Assembly: GCA_003388555.1 (NCBI GenBank)
Contig: QQVD01000056.1
Location: forward strand, 186,001-250,000
Origin: Acidobacteriota bacterium
Lineage (GTDB): Bacteria; Acidobacteriota; Thermoanaerobaculia; Multivoradales; Multivoraceae
Direction of reading: 5' to 3'
Length of the DNA stretch: 64,000 bases
Positions within the stretch are counted from its first letter, which is position 1; the number at the start of each line of letters is the position of its first letter. Below, piece after piece: positions 53,279 to 64,000 of this stretch. The notes beneath the pieces are model-generated. The model saw only the letters and a program-made list of their open reading frames with translations, did no database searches and was not told the origin of the DNA. Made by a program: the position numbers and the translations under genes.

Positions 53279-54843
53279 CAGCCGCGCTCTTCCTCCGGAT
53301 CTCCTCCCAGTGCCGAATCCGACTCCGATTCCACGCCGTCGGCCGCGGCCTGCTCGGCGATCCAGCGCAGGGCCGCCTCCATCGGCTCGTCACGGCCCTG
53401 GCGCAGCCCCTCGCGGGTGTGCGGCACCTCGAGATCGGGCTCGACGCCTTCGCCCTCGACCCGGCCGCCGCCGGGGCGCTCGAGGTCGGCCATGGCGTGC
53501 ATCAGGAAGTCGCCGTTGGGCAGTTCCTGGATCACCGCCGGCAGCGCCGCTCCCATCGATCGCTCACCGACGACGTGTGCCCGACCGAGGTCCTGCAGGC
53601 CGGCGGCGAAGATCTCCGAGGTGCTGGCGCTGAACTGATCGATCAGGATCGCCAGGGGTCCGCTGTAGGGCTCGATGCGCTCGCCGCTGCGCGACACCAG
53701 GCGCGGGTTGATCCGCAGGTGCAGGGTGTCCTGCCGGTACCTGAGGGTGCCGAGCGATTCGGCGGTGGGCACGAAGTAGCCTGCCAGGCCTGGCGAGAGG
53801 CCGGCGACGCCTCCCGGGTTGCCGCGCAGATCGAGCACCACGCCGGCGACCTGCTCCTCGCCGCCCAGCGCCGCCAGCAGCGCGTTCTCGAACGCCTCGG
53901 CCACCGGCATCATCCAGACGTTGAAGCGCAGCACGAGAGCTCTGCCGTCGGCATCGCTCCACCCCGGCAGCGGCGCCAGGGCGTCGGCGAAACGGAAGTC
54001 CATCGGCGGCAGGTTGCCGAAGGACACCGTCTTGGTGTCGGCGGGGATGGTGCGCCGCAGCGCCAGATCGTGGTCGACCGTGGCGCCACCTTCACCGGGC
54101 TCGACCAGGCGCAACCGGAGGGTGGTGTCCTCGTCGCCGAGAAGCAGTCGGCTGACCACCTTGTAGACCAACGCTTCGAGGGCCCGAGGCTCGAGCGAAG
54201 CGCCGAGGCAGCCCGCGATCTGCTCCACCGACTGACCGTCGACCTCATGCAGGCCCCAGCCGGGCGCCACTCCGGACTGCGCCGCCGGGCCGCCGTCATC
54301 CACCTGGACGACCAGGGCCTCGCCTTCGACGAAGCGGAAGTCGAAGCCCGGGCCAGCGCTCTGCAGCTCGAGGCCGTCGGCGGCGATCAGCTCCTGCACC
54401 CGCTGCGACAGCTCGCGTGAGCACTCGGGTCCGTCGTCGCTGACGCTCTCGTCACGCGAGTCGGCGGACGGAATCACCCCGAAGTGCGACTGCCCCAGGC
54501 GAGAGATCATCTCCTCGAGAACGTCACGCAGCTCGGCGTTGGTGCGCGCCTCGGCGGCACGCGGACGCAGCTCCTCGCGCACCGCCTGCCAGTCGAGACC
54601 GCCGAAGTCGGGGTCCCAGTAGCGCTGATCGATGAGCGACCAGGCCTTCTCGAAGCTCTCCATCTGCAGAGCGGAGGCTCCGTCGCTCGACGACGCCGCC
54701 GCGGGCGCCGCGAACGCGGCACCTGCCGCCAGCGCCAGCGTCGCCAGCAGCAGCACGCTGTTGCTTGGCGCTCCGGAACTCGCGGAGAGCGATTGCAGGA
54801 TCGAGTGGAGGGGAGTCTGGCGCTCCCGACGGTTGCGGTGCAT
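53278..54843 (-). CDS. S41-family serine peptidase-like protein, secreted
   Basis: The start at 54843 (MHRNRRER) follows GAGGAG and gives 521 residues. A signal peptide (SVLLLATLALAAGAAFAAPA), a helical N-terminal domain (KAWSLIDQRYWDPDFGGLDW), a PDZ-like segment (ALVVQVDDGGPAAQSGVAPGW) and the catalytic domain follow. The nucleophile is Ser in DQFSASTSEIFAAGLQD and GVVLDLRGNPGG is conserved. In the next motif (GERSMGAALP) the Lys of C-terminal processing proteases is missing, as in tricorn-type (S41B) members. It probably acts on peptides or unfolded proteins in the periplasm. Confidence 0.85.
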   Translation of the reverse strand: MHRNRRERQTPLHSILQSLSASSGAPSNSVLLLATLALAAGAAFAAPAAASSSDGASALQMESFEKAWSLIDQRYWDPDFGGLDWQAVREELRPRAAEARTNAELRDVLEEMISRLGQSHFGVIPSADSRDESVSDDGPECSRELSQRVQELIAADGLELQSAGPGFDFRFVEGEALVVQVDDGGPAAQSGVAPGWGLHEVDGQSVEQIAGCLGASLEPRALEALVYKVVSRLLLGDEDTTLRLRLVEPGEGGATVDHDLALRRTIPADTKTVSFGNLPPMDFRFADALAPLPGWSDADGRALVLRFNVWMMPVAEAFENALLAALGGEEQVAGVVLDLRGNPGGVAGLSPGLAGYFVPTAESLGTLRYRQDTLHLRINPRLVSRSGERIEPYSGPLAILIDQFSASTSEIFAAGLQDLGRAHVVGERSMGAALPAVIQELPNGDFLMHAMADLERPGGGRVEGEGVEPDLEVPHTREGLRQGRDEPMEAALRWIAEQAAADGVESESDSALGGDPEEERG

Positions 54844-55210
54844 CTTCTGGTCTCCTCGGGGGCAGTGCTCGCCGCCGGCGCAGGTAGCTCGCAGTCTTGC
54901 GGCCGGGGCTCCAGCCGACGGCGACCCGCCCATCCTACGAGCCACGCAGTGCGCCTCTTCCCGCAGGGCCTCTGGCGTCGGCCTCGGCGGCTCGGGTGAA
55001 GAGGAGTTCGGCGGCCGGCGGCGCGCGGTTGTCGACCCTCTCGCGGCGGCTGGACGGCGGAGCTCCTGCGCGACCTGCGGTCGACCTCGTCCCAAGCCCG
55101 GCGAACAACGCCGTCGGCGCTTTGGCTATTCTGGGCAGCGAGCGACGCCGCAGCAGCACCGCGCGACGTCCTTGCCCGCCTCCCTCGTCCGCCAGCCGAC
55201 CAGACCAGCG
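54844..55210. other. Divergent intergenic region before tryptophan dioxygenase
   Basis: About 367 bp between the peptidase and the dioxygenase. A possible extended -10-like TTGGCTATTCT occurs at ~55121-55131, but no matching -35 is clear. Nothing else is recognised. Confidence 0.4.
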
Positions 55211-56398
55211 ATGACCCACGATCCCGCACGCCCCACCACCTACTGGGAGTACATCAAGGTCGAGGAGCTGCTCGCCCTGCAGGGCGGCCTGTCGAGCGAC
55301 GAGTCCGAGCTGAGCAACGACGAGGTGCTGTTCATCGTCATACACCAGATCGACGAGCTGTGGTTCAAGCTGCTGCTGCGCGATCTGGTGGCGACCCGCG
55401 ACCTCTTCGCCCAGCGCTACGTGCCCGACACGGCGCTCGCCGCGGCGGTACGCGGCCTCGACCGCATGGCCAAGATCCTCCATCACGCCGCCAGCCACTT
55501 CGAGCTGATGGAGACCATGACGACGCGCGACTACATGGGCTTCCGCGACAAGCTCTACCCGGCGAGCGGCTTCCAGTCGGCGCAGCTGCGCGAGATCGAG
55601 ATCCTGATGGGCCTCGAGCCCGACGAGCGGATCTCGCTCGGACACGAGAGCTACAAGAAGGCGCTCGAGCAACCGGACGGCTCGGCCTCGGCGGCGCTGC
55701 GCCGGGTCGAGGCGCGGCTCGACGACGCGCCGAGCCTGGTCAAGGCGCTCAGCGCCTGGCTCTACCGCACCCCGATCGACGGCTCGACTCCCGACGATCC
55801 GGGCGACCGCGAGACGGTCGAGGGCTTTGCCGAGCGCTACCTCGAGGCGATGCGCGGCGAGCTCGCCTCGCTCAGCGAGCGGGCGGTGCGCTTCGCGCTC
55901 ACCGAGAAGGACCGCGACCGGCTGCGCCAGCGCTACGAGAAGGAGGTCTCCGGAGCGCGCGCCCACCTGCTCGCCGAGGAGTTCGAGGACCCAGAGCAGC
56001 GCTGGCGTCACCTGCGCACACGGGTGGCGATCCTGTTCATCGAGAGCTACCGCGAGCACCCGCTGCTGTCGTGGCCGCGGGCCGTGGTCGACCAGACGGT
56101 GGCTCTGGAGCAGGCGTTCCTGGTCTTCCGCCAGCGCCACGCCCGCATGGTCGAGCGGCTGATCGGTAGGCGCACCGGCACCGGCGGCTCGGCCGGCGTC
56201 GAGTACCTCGACCAGACGGCGCTGCGCTACCGCATCTTCAAGGAGCTCTGGGCGACCCGCACGTTGCTGATCCGCAAGGACGCCCTGCCCGAGCTCGCCG
56301 ATCCCGACTCCTACGGCTTCACCTTCGACCGCGATCGCGACGGCCGTCGACGCGGCGTCGGAGACGCCGAGGGCGATCGCGGTAGCGACGACCGCTGA
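55211..56398 (+). CDS. kynA: Tryptophan 2,3-dioxygenase
   Basis: The 395-residue protein opens L-tryptophan's indole ring to N-formylkynurenine, using heme. Family motifs are complete: TYWEYIKVEELLALQ, VIHQIDELWFKLLLRDL (with the active-site His), HFELMETM, and FRQRHARMVERLIG (heme-binding His), then GTGGSAGVEYLDQT. The C-terminal ~25 residues are extra and charged. Start ATG 55211. It is 50 bp before the CoA ligase gene and likely co-transcribed. A formylkynurenine formamidase gene is not recognised nearby. Confidence 0.94.
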   Translation: MTHDPARPTTYWEYIKVEELLALQGGLSSDESELSNDEVLFIVIHQIDELWFKLLLRDLVATRDLFAQRYVPDTALAAAVRGLDRMAKILHHAASHFELMETMTTRDYMGFRDKLYPASGFQSAQLREIEILMGLEPDERISLGHESYKKALEQPDGSASAALRRVEARLDDAPSLVKALSAWLYRTPIDGSTPDDPGDRETVEGFAERYLEAMRGELASLSERAVRFALTEKDRDRLRQRYEKEVSGARAHLLAEEFEDPEQRWRHLRTRVAILFIESYREHPLLSWPRAVVDQTVALEQAFLVFRQRHARMVERLIGRRTGTGGSAGVEYLDQTALRYRIFKELWATRTLLIRKDALPELADPDSYGFTFDRDRDGRRRGVGDAEGDRGSDDR

Positions 56399-56448
56399 GC
56401 GACCGACGGGCGCAGGCGGAGTCGAGGCTAGGACCGGAGAGGGCGGAG

Positions 56449-58101
56449 ATGACGGACGACGACAGCAGCGGCCCCTTCCCCTACGTCACCGCCGACGAGG
56501 CCACCGACTGCAGGTTCGATCCGCGCCAGGGGCACGCCAACCTCGCCCACTGGTTCGTGCACCGGCGCTGCGAGCTCGGCGACGGCGACCGCGTCGCGCT
56601 GCGCGTCGACGTCGAGGGGGCGCAGGGCACGGGCACGTCGTCGGTCGTCACCTACGACCAGCTCGCCGATCGGGTGCGCCGCGTGGCGTCGATGCTCGAG
56701 ACTCGCGGCCTGCGCTGCGAGGAGCGGGTGCTGCTGGCGATCCCCGACGGGGTGGAGATGGCGCAGAGCATCCTCGGCGTCGTGCACGCGGGCGCCGTCG
56801 CGGTGATGATCAACCCCGAGCTCGACCAGGATCTGCTGCAGCACCTGCTCGACGAGTCGCGGGCGCGCCTGGTGCTCACCACGACGGCGCTGCGCCAGCG
56901 CCTCGAGGCCTGCGAGCGGCGTTTCCTGCTCGACGTCCTCTACTGGGACGACCCGGCGACGCAGGCGGCTTTCGAGAGGGCCGAGCCACGGCCCGAGCCC
57001 TTCGCGAGCCATCCCGACGACGCGGCGATCTGGCTCTTCTCCGGCGGCACCACCGGCAGGCCCAAGGCCGTCGTGCAGAGTCACCAGTCGTTCGTGCACA
57101 CGACGCGGCGCTACGCCCACGGCGTGCTCGGGCTGAACGAGGGCGACGTGACCCTCTCGGTGCCCAAGCTGCACTTCGGCTACGCCACCGGCTCGAACCT
57201 GCTCTTCCCGCTCTCGGTCGGCGCCAGCGCCGTGCTCTTCCCCGAGCGCTGCACCGCGCAGCGCCTCTTCGAGCTGATCGAGCGCCACCGCCCCACGATC
57301 CTCATCAACGTGCCGACGATGATCGGCAAGATGCTCTCCGGGGAGGGCGTTGAGCAGCGCGACCTGTCCTGCCTGCGCCTGGTGACCAGCGCCGGCGAGG
57401 CGCTGCCCGAGGAGCTCGACCGCCGCTGGCGCGAGACCTTCGGCGCCCCGATCCTCGACGGCCTCGGCACCGCCGAGATGTGGCACGTCTTCCTCACCAA
57501 CCACCCCGGCGACGTGCACCCGGGAACCCTCGGCCGCGCCGTCGAGGGCTTCGACGTCGAGGTGCGCGGCGACGACGGCCTGCCGCTCGCCGACGGCCAG
57601 GTCGGCTGGCTCTGGGTGCGCGGCGACTCGCGCGCCCACGGCTACTGGCAGCGGCGCGAGCGCAGCCGGCAGTCCTTCCGCGGCGAGTGGGTGGTCACCG
57701 GCGACATGGTGCGCCGCGACGCGAGCGGCGTCTTCACCTACTGCGGCCGCGGCGACGACATGGTCAAGGTCAGCGGCAAGTGGCTGTCGCCCAAGGAGGT
57801 CGAGAACTGCCTGCTCGGCCACCCCGCGGTGCGCGAGGCCGCGGTGCTCGGCGTCGAGGACGCGGCGGGTCTGGTGAAGCCGTGGGCGTTCGTGCTGCTG
57901 CAGGAGGCCGCCGAAAACGCAGAGTCCGATGACAGCGCTGCGACGAGCCGATCGGTCGCCGAGCAGCTGCGCCAGCACGCCCTCGCCTGCCTCGAGCCCT
58001 ACAAGGCGCCGCGCGAGGTGCGCGTTCTCGACGACTTCCCGAGGACCCATCTGGGCAAGGTCGACCGCGGGGCGCTGCGGAGGTTGGCGCGGGGAGAGTG
58101 A
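56449..58101 (+). CDS. Aryl-CoA ligase (benzoate/2-aminobenzoate-CoA ligase type)
   Basis: This 550-residue AMP-forming ligase has the P-loop FSGGTTGRPKA (~197-207), a benzoate-ligase-like SVPKLHFGYATGSNLLFPL, GTAEMWHVF (A5), GDMVRRDASGVFTYCGR (A7/A8), GDDMVKVSGKWLSPKEVE and the C-terminal catalytic Lys in HLGKVDRG. It joins aromatic acids to CoA with ATP. Because it directly follows tryptophan dioxygenase and shares the locus with a monooxygenase/reductase of the aminobenzoyl-CoA type, anthranilate is the most likely substrate, though benzoate or salicylate are possible. Confidence 0.87.
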   Translation: MTDDDSSGPFPYVTADEATDCRFDPRQGHANLAHWFVHRRCELGDGDRVALRVDVEGAQGTGTSSVVTYDQLADRVRRVASMLETRGLRCEERVLLAIPDGVEMAQSILGVVHAGAVAVMINPELDQDLLQHLLDESRARLVLTTTALRQRLEACERRFLLDVLYWDDPATQAAFERAEPRPEPFASHPDDAAIWLFSGGTTGRPKAVVQSHQSFVHTTRRYAHGVLGLNEGDVTLSVPKLHFGYATGSNLLFPLSVGASAVLFPERCTAQRLFELIERHRPTILINVPTMIGKMLSGEGVEQRDLSCLRLVTSAGEALPEELDRRWRETFGAPILDGLGTAEMWHVFLTNHPGDVHPGTLGRAVEGFDVEVRGDDGLPLADGQVGWLWVRGDSRAHGYWQRRERSRQSFRGEWVVTGDMVRRDASGVFTYCGRGDDMVKVSGKWLSPKEVENCLLGHPAVREAAVLGVEDAAGLVKPWAFVLLQEAAENAESDDSAATSRSVAEQLRQHALACLEPYKAPREVRVLDDFPRTHLGKVDRGALRRLARGE

Positions 58102-58242
58102 GGGAGCGCCCGCGCGGGGCGCGGCGCCGTGTGGCGGGCGCTCGGCCCACTGCCTGGTGGGTGGGTGTGGCGAGGTGCGACGTGTCGCAGCATGAGACGC
58201 AGGTGTGGTCGCAGGAACGAAGCTCGTCGCGGCTCTGGATCG

Positions 58243-58388
58243 AGCTCGTTCCAAGGACATCCTCACCCCCACGCCGAAGCGAGCGACAGCGAGCTGAGCC
58301 GAAAGATGCGGAGTCGAGCCTGCGAAGAGTCCGCATCTACCCTCGTGTCCTCTCGCCTTGTAGGGGGAGGAAGCCAGATGCTCGCGCT
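58243..58388 (-). repeat. Dispersed repeat, inverted full copy
   Basis: Reverse-complemented, it reproduces 28866-28990 with about ten differences in 130 bases, including GAGAGGACACGAGGGTAGAT, GCGGACTCTTCGCAGG and CAGCTCGCTGTCGCTCGC. The orientation is opposite to the copy at 28.9 kb. Confidence 0.88.
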
Positions 58389-58483
58389 CGACGATCGCTC
58401 TGGTGGCTGACGCGCAGCACCATCCGACGACACCGCTCGCCAGCGCCAAGCCCCAGAAGCCGCTTCGTCAACACCGCGCCGCC

Positions 58484-58555
58484 CGGTTCCCTCCCCCTAC
58501 GAGGGAGAGGGACAGGGTGGGGGTGAGGATGTCCCTGGTATAGAGGTCGAATCTG
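58484..58555 (+). repeat. Dispersed repeat, short copy
   Basis: GGTTCCCTCCCCCTACGAGG, GAGAGGGACAGGGTGG, GGGTGAGGATGTCCCTGG: the two ends of the repeat without the middle block. A further degraded copy of the right end (GGTGAGGATGCACCAGGGAC, GAGCTCGGACCTGAG) is at ~58640-58678. Confidence 0.72.
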
Positions 58556-58781
58556 AGCGGCGGGAGTCTTCCTGTTCGCGAACACCCTCGCGCCCCGATC
58601 AGCGACCGCGAGTCCGACGAGGGGACTAGAGGGCCAATGGTGAGGATGCACCAGGGACGAGCTCGGACCTGAGCGGCGAAGCCCTTGCGGCTCTCGAGCA
58701 CGCCCGCGTCCCAGGCAGCCACAGGGCAACACCGCTAGTCTCGATCCACACAACCCCGAGATCCCACCACCCGGAGACCCC

Positions 58782-59627
58782 ATGACCCGCCACCGCTCCG
58801 TCCCGCCGCTTCCACTCCTCGCTCTCCTGCTCGCCCTCCTTCTCTGCCTCCCGGTCACCGCCCAGACCCCGGTGCCCCACGCTCCCACCACCGGCGACGC
58901 CCTGCCGCCGGCGATCGTCGGCGAGGCCGGCGAGCTGATGGGCACGCGGCTGGCCTACTTCGAGGGCGACGCAGAGGCGAGCGGCTACCTCTCGGTGCCG
59001 GCGGGCGACGGCCCCTTCCCCTCGGTGATCCTGATCCACGAGTGGAACGGCCTGGTCGAGCGGGTGCAGCAGACCGCCGACGCGTTCGCCGCCGAGGGCT
59101 ACGTCGCGCTGGCGGTCGATCTCTACAGCGGCCGCACCGGCACCAATCCCCAGGAGAACATGGCCCTGGTGCGCGAGACCCTGGCCGACGAGGCGAAGCT
59201 CATCGCCAACCTCGACGCCGCGGTCGCCTACCTGCGCGGTCGCGACGACACCACCGACAAAGTCGCCACCATCGGCTGGTGCTACGGCGGCGGCGTGGCC
59301 CTCTCCTTCGCCCTCGGCGGCGAGCACCACGACGGCACCGCGATCTTCTACGGCCGTCTGCTCGCCGATCCCGAGCAGATGAAGACCATCGACCACCCCG
59401 TCTACGGCACCTTCGTCGAGAACGACCGCGGCATCCCGGTCGAGGACGTCGAGAGGTTCGTCGAGACCCTGCGCGCCGCCGGCATCGCCAACGACGTGCA
59501 CATCTACGACGAGGTCGCCCACGGCTTCTGGCTGCACGTCGACCGCGACCCGGAGAAGAACACACCCGCCGCGATCGACGCGTGGAAGCGGCTGAGGACG
59601 TACCTGCAGAGTGTGCTCGGCGGCTGA
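58782..59627 (+). CDS. Secreted dienelactone-hydrolase-family protein
   Basis: The 281-residue protein has a strong signal peptide (LPLLALLLALLLCLPVTAQ) and then the DLH fold: VILIHEWNGL, ALAVDLYSGRTG, nucleophile motif GWCYGGG (Cys), ENDRGIP (Asp), and VAHGFW (His). It is a periplasmic or secreted hydrolase. Although it sits among aromatic-degradation genes, the export signal makes it an unlikely cytoplasmic kynurenine formamidase. The real substrate is unknown. It is separated from the ligase gene by repeat-rich DNA, so it probably has its own promoter. Confidence 0.88.
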   Translation: MTRHRSVPPLPLLALLLALLLCLPVTAQTPVPHAPTTGDALPPAIVGEAGELMGTRLAYFEGDAEASGYLSVPAGDGPFPSVILIHEWNGLVERVQQTADAFAAEGYVALAVDLYSGRTGTNPQENMALVRETLADEAKLIANLDAAVAYLRGRDDTTDKVATIGWCYGGGVALSFALGGEHHDGTAIFYGRLLADPEQMKTIDHPVYGTFVENDRGIPVEDVERFVETLRAAGIANDVHIYDEVAHGFWLHVDRDPEKNTPAAIDAWKRLRTYLQSVLGG

Positions 59628-59681
59628 GGCGAGACCGCCGAGCTCGATCCCAAGAGGGCCCCTGCCCCTAGACAGCGCGAA

Positions 59682-60287
59682 TCACCCGTTCGAGCTGTCG
59701 CTGCGCGCCTGTTCGACGATCCGGTCGAGCTCGGCCTCGAGATCCTTGCCGCGGTGCAGACCCTGCCGCGCGATGACCTCGAGATCGGCACGAGCGAGGT
59801 CGAGCTCCTCGGGCGGCGCCACCTGCACCAGCCCGACGGCATCGATCTGGTCCTGCGGTCGGCCCGCCAGCACTTTGAGTGCCAGCAGATCGCCGATGCG
59901 AGCCACCGGGACCTGGACCGCGTCGGTGATCGCCAGCCGCTCGGCGCGCGAGACCAGCCCCGCTTCGACGCCCGACGAGAAGAAGATCAGGTCGACGACC
60001 ACCCCGTGTTCCTCCCCGGCTACTGGACTGACGACGCGAACGGTACCGAGCCTCCCCGTCGAGGTCTCCTCGAGGAACTCACCGATCGAATAACCGAGAC
60101 CGCGCAGCTTCCCGACGAGTGCCTCGGCCTCGTCGTCGGACGACACCGACACTGCGACGTCGAGGTCGCGTGTGGTGCGCGGCTCGACCCGGGCCGAGAT
60201 CGCCAGCCCACCGACCAACGCGTAGCGCGTGCCTGCAGACTCGAGGTCTCGCGACAACCTGCCGAGAGCCGCTTCGAGACCGGTCAC
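59682..60287 (-). CDS. Nucleotidyltransferase-fold protein, pair 2
   Basis: The GTG at 60287 overlaps the small gene's stop as GTGA, giving 201 residues. The NTase core is seen as TRYALVGGLAISARVEPRTTRDLDVAV (motif GG, then DLD in segments), with a third acid in VVVDLIFF. The C-terminal helical region (RIGDLLALKVLAGRPQDQID) is like other AbiEii/DUF6036-type proteins. Pair 1 at 35598-36441 has the same organisation. It might be a toxin of a two-gene system; no function is known. Confidence 0.78.
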   Translation of the reverse strand: MTGLEAALGRLSRDLESAGTRYALVGGLAISARVEPRTTRDLDVAVSVSSDDEAEALVGKLRGLGYSIGEFLEETSTGRLGTVRVVSPVAGEEHGVVVDLIFFSSGVEAGLVSRAERLAITDAVQVPVARIGDLLALKVLAGRPQDQIDAVGLVQVAPPEELDLARADLEVIARQGLHRGKDLEAELDRIVEQARSDSSNG

Positions 60288-60544
60288 GGAGTCCGCAGCG
60301 CCTTGCGCGGGCGGAAGAACTCCGTCTCGTTCTCGTGGCCGTCCTGTTCGAGGCGCCACTGCTGCAGTCGCTCGGCGATCTCCTCCTCCGTGGCGTCGGG
60401 GTGCCGACGCCGCAGCACCTGCTGCATCGCCCGCTCGGCGAACTCGGCGAGCTCGAGCGCGGCACGCAGCTTCTGTGCGGGTGTCCAGGAGCGCGGACAG
60501 GCCTGCGCGACCGTCGAAGAGTCGCTGTCCTCGGTCCTCGTCAC
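60284..60544 (-). CDS. 86-residue helical protein partnered with nucleotidyltransferase, pair 2
   Basis: From GTG 60544 the protein has 86 residues, as in pair 1. GGAG lies close to the start. Helical segments TPAQKLRAALELAEFAERAM and DATEEEIAERLQQWRLEQ match the layout of pair 1 (SIEKMQRVIDLNRTVETMA; SEREIELRLASLHI). The C-terminal residues FFRPRKALRTP are basic. Its gene overlaps the nucleotidyltransferase by 4 bp, so both are made together. The start is moderately certain. Confidence 0.65.
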   Translation of the reverse strand: MTRTEDSDSSTVAQACPRSWTPAQKLRAALELAEFAERAMQQVLRRRHPDATEEEIAERLQQWRLEQDGHENETEFFRPRKALRTP

Positions 60545-60608
60545 GATCTCCGATTCTACCGTCCCGTGCTCTCGCGTCGAAGCAGTGGACACCGCTGGCT
60601 TCCGTCGC

Positions 60609-61831
60609 CTACAGCCCTCCCAGCCTCTCCACCAGCGCCTCGACGTCACCGCCGTCCTGGTAGACGCCGAAGCCGAAACGGATGCGCTCGCCACGCACGT
60701 CGGTGACGACGCCTCGCTCGGCCAGCCCCCGGTGCAGCGCCGCGGCGTCGGCGCGCTGGAAGGTGAGGAAGTGGCCGCGTTCGCTCAGCGAACGATCGGG
60801 GACGAGCTGATCGAGGCGCAGCGAGCCGGCGCGCTCCTGCTCCACGGCGTCGAGGAGCTGCTGCTGCAGCACCACGACGTGGCGGTGGACGTCCTCCACC
60901 GTGGCGCCGAGATCGTGCAGCCAGTCGAGCACCGCGAGCTGGCGGTAGAGACCGGAGGGATCGAAGGTGGCGCCGAACAGGCGCATGCCGTCGCGCGCGT
61001 AAGGGACCTCGTGCCCGCCGCCGCGCGGCTTGGCGAGATCGCCGAAGGCGGCGTACCAGCCGGTGTTGACCGGCCGCTCGGCGTAGCCGGGCGGACAGTG
61101 GGCGAAGCAGCATCCCTCGCCGGCCATGGCGTACTTGTAGCCGCCGGAGAGGTAGAAGGCGCGCTGCTCGAGGCCGCTCCAGTCGACCGGTAACGCCATC
61201 CAGCTGTGGTAGCCGTCGACGACCATCATCGTCTCGGCGGGCAGCGCCTCGGCCAGCTCACTCAGGGCCGGGAAGACGTAGCCGGAACCGAAGAAGACGT
61301 GGCTCAGGTAGCAGAGCTCGCCGCCGAAGGCGCGGGCGCGCTCGAGGAAGCGCTTTGGGAAGGTGGCGAACGGCTCGAGCGGCACCCGCTCGACGGTGAC
61401 CTGGCCGGCCTCCTCCCAGCGCCGCGTCTGCCGTTCGAAGCTGTGGAACTCGCCGTCGCTCGACAGGATGCGCAGCGGCTCACCGGCCGGGCGCTCGAAC
61501 GCCGAGACCAGGCGCACCAGCAGCTCGTGGGTGTTGGGGGCGAAGCAGAGACTGCGCGGATCGCTCAGGCTCAGGGCGCGGGCGATCGACTGCTGCAGCC
61601 GCGGCAGCACGTCGCCGAACACGGCCGCGTCCCACTTGCGGTCGACGTGGCGCGCCGCATCGAGCCAGACGCGCTGCTGAGCCTCGAAGGTGACGTCGGG
61701 CCAGTAGTGATGGCTGTGGGCGGCGAAGTGCAGCTGGTCGGGATCGGCGTCGCGGAAGCGGCTGAAGCCGGCCTTCCAGTCGATCGTCGCCGTGGCCGCG
61801 GCCGGCGGGCTGGCCGATTCGTGGCCGTCGC

Positions 61832-61835
<4 letters not shown>
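60609..61835 (-). CDS. Kynureninase-like PLP enzyme (class V aminotransferase fold)
   Basis: The GTG at 61835 overlaps the upstream monooxygenase stop (GTGA), giving 408 residues; the longer frame upstream is a shadow. The fold-type I signals are present: NTHELLVRLVSAF near the PLP phosphate site, MMVVDGYHSW (Asp207 to the pyridine N) and SGGYKYAMAGEG (Schiff-base Lys234, in the same GYKY setting as kynureninases). The C-terminus RGERIRFGFGVYQDGGDVEALVERL also fits. Next to tryptophan dioxygenase and an aminobenzoyl-CoA enzyme, cleavage of kynurenine to anthranilate and alanine is the natural role. Similarity is not strong enough to exclude another class V enzyme. Confidence 0.62.

Positions 61836-64000
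<2,165 letters not shown>

Larger units (their letters stand above)
58102..58781. other. 680-bp gene-free region with repeat copies
   Basis: This space between the ligase and the secreted hydrolase contains an inverted full repeat copy (58243-58388) and two shorter direct ones (~58484-58555, ~58606-58680). No promoter or gene is recognised; GGAG just before ATG 58782 is that gene's ribosome site. Confidence 0.7.

Noticed and set aside
58782-59627. Kynurenine formamidase
   Set aside because: The protein has a clear signal peptide and dienelactone-hydrolase motifs (Cys nucleophile); a cytoplasmic formamidase would not be exported.

Overview
The window is about 70% G+C, densely coding and bacterial. 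Several gene types point to an Acidobacteriota-like organism, possibly near Thermoanaerobaculia: a secreted VWFA-like protein of the kind described in Acidobacteria, two ECF sigma factor plus Ser/Thr kinase pairs, a TPR-CHAT protein, and two secreted proteins ending in a DGFESG-type C-terminal tag. This placement is inferred from family content; there is no rRNA or other marker gene. Many starts are GTG or TTG. Neighbouring genes often overlap by GTGA or ATGA, and I used those overlaps and ribosome binding sites to cut back over-long reading frames.

Left part (1-9.5 kb): a partial Kelch/PQQ-propeller protein, a CSLREA-type beta-helix protein, a threonine/serine dehydratase, a PQQ-type quinoprotein dehydrogenase and a soluble Ser/Thr kinase. 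About 640 bp of palindromic and tandem repeats follow the kinase.

Core (9.5-23.1 kb): eight co-oriented genes on the minus strand form the most unusual locus. In transcription order they encode a pentaheme cytochrome c, an outer-membrane beta-barrel, an octaheme cytochrome made of two tetraheme halves, a protein with two cyclic-nucleotide-binding-like domains and four [4Fe-4S] motifs, a membrane diheme cytochrome b, a membrane-anchored decaheme cytochrome c, a double-FHA protein, and a flavoprotein with two FHA domains and a C-terminal ferredoxin. The kinase at 7499-8902 follows in the same orientation. I read this as a candidate electron conduit from the cytoplasm to the outer membrane, controlled by Thr phosphorylation and possibly a nucleotide ligand. 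The biochemical role and direction of flow are inference.

Middle (23-54.8 kb): an FG-GAP-like secreted protein, ECF/kinase pairs at 25-28.5 kb and 44.8-47.2 kb, an ornithine cyclodeaminase-family enzyme, a Yip1/MacA/MacB-like export operon, an NTase/86-aa pair, a long-form isocitrate lyase with a palindrome close to its start, the VWFA-like protein, an RluA pseudouridine synthase, a methyltransferase, an S33 hydrolase, a TPR-CHAT protein, an Nei-type glycosylase and an S41 peptidase.

Right part (55.2-64 kb): tryptophan 2,3-dioxygenase, an aryl-CoA ligase, a kynureninase-like PLP enzyme and a bifunctional monooxygenase/old-yellow-enzyme protein. Together they suggest aerobic tryptophan breakdown through anthranilate and anthraniloyl-CoA. 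A secreted dienelactone-hydrolase-like protein and a second NTase/86-aa pair sit inside this block. The last gene runs off the right edge. Related repeats recur at 7.3, 9.2, 24.7, 28.7 and 58.2 kb, always between genes.
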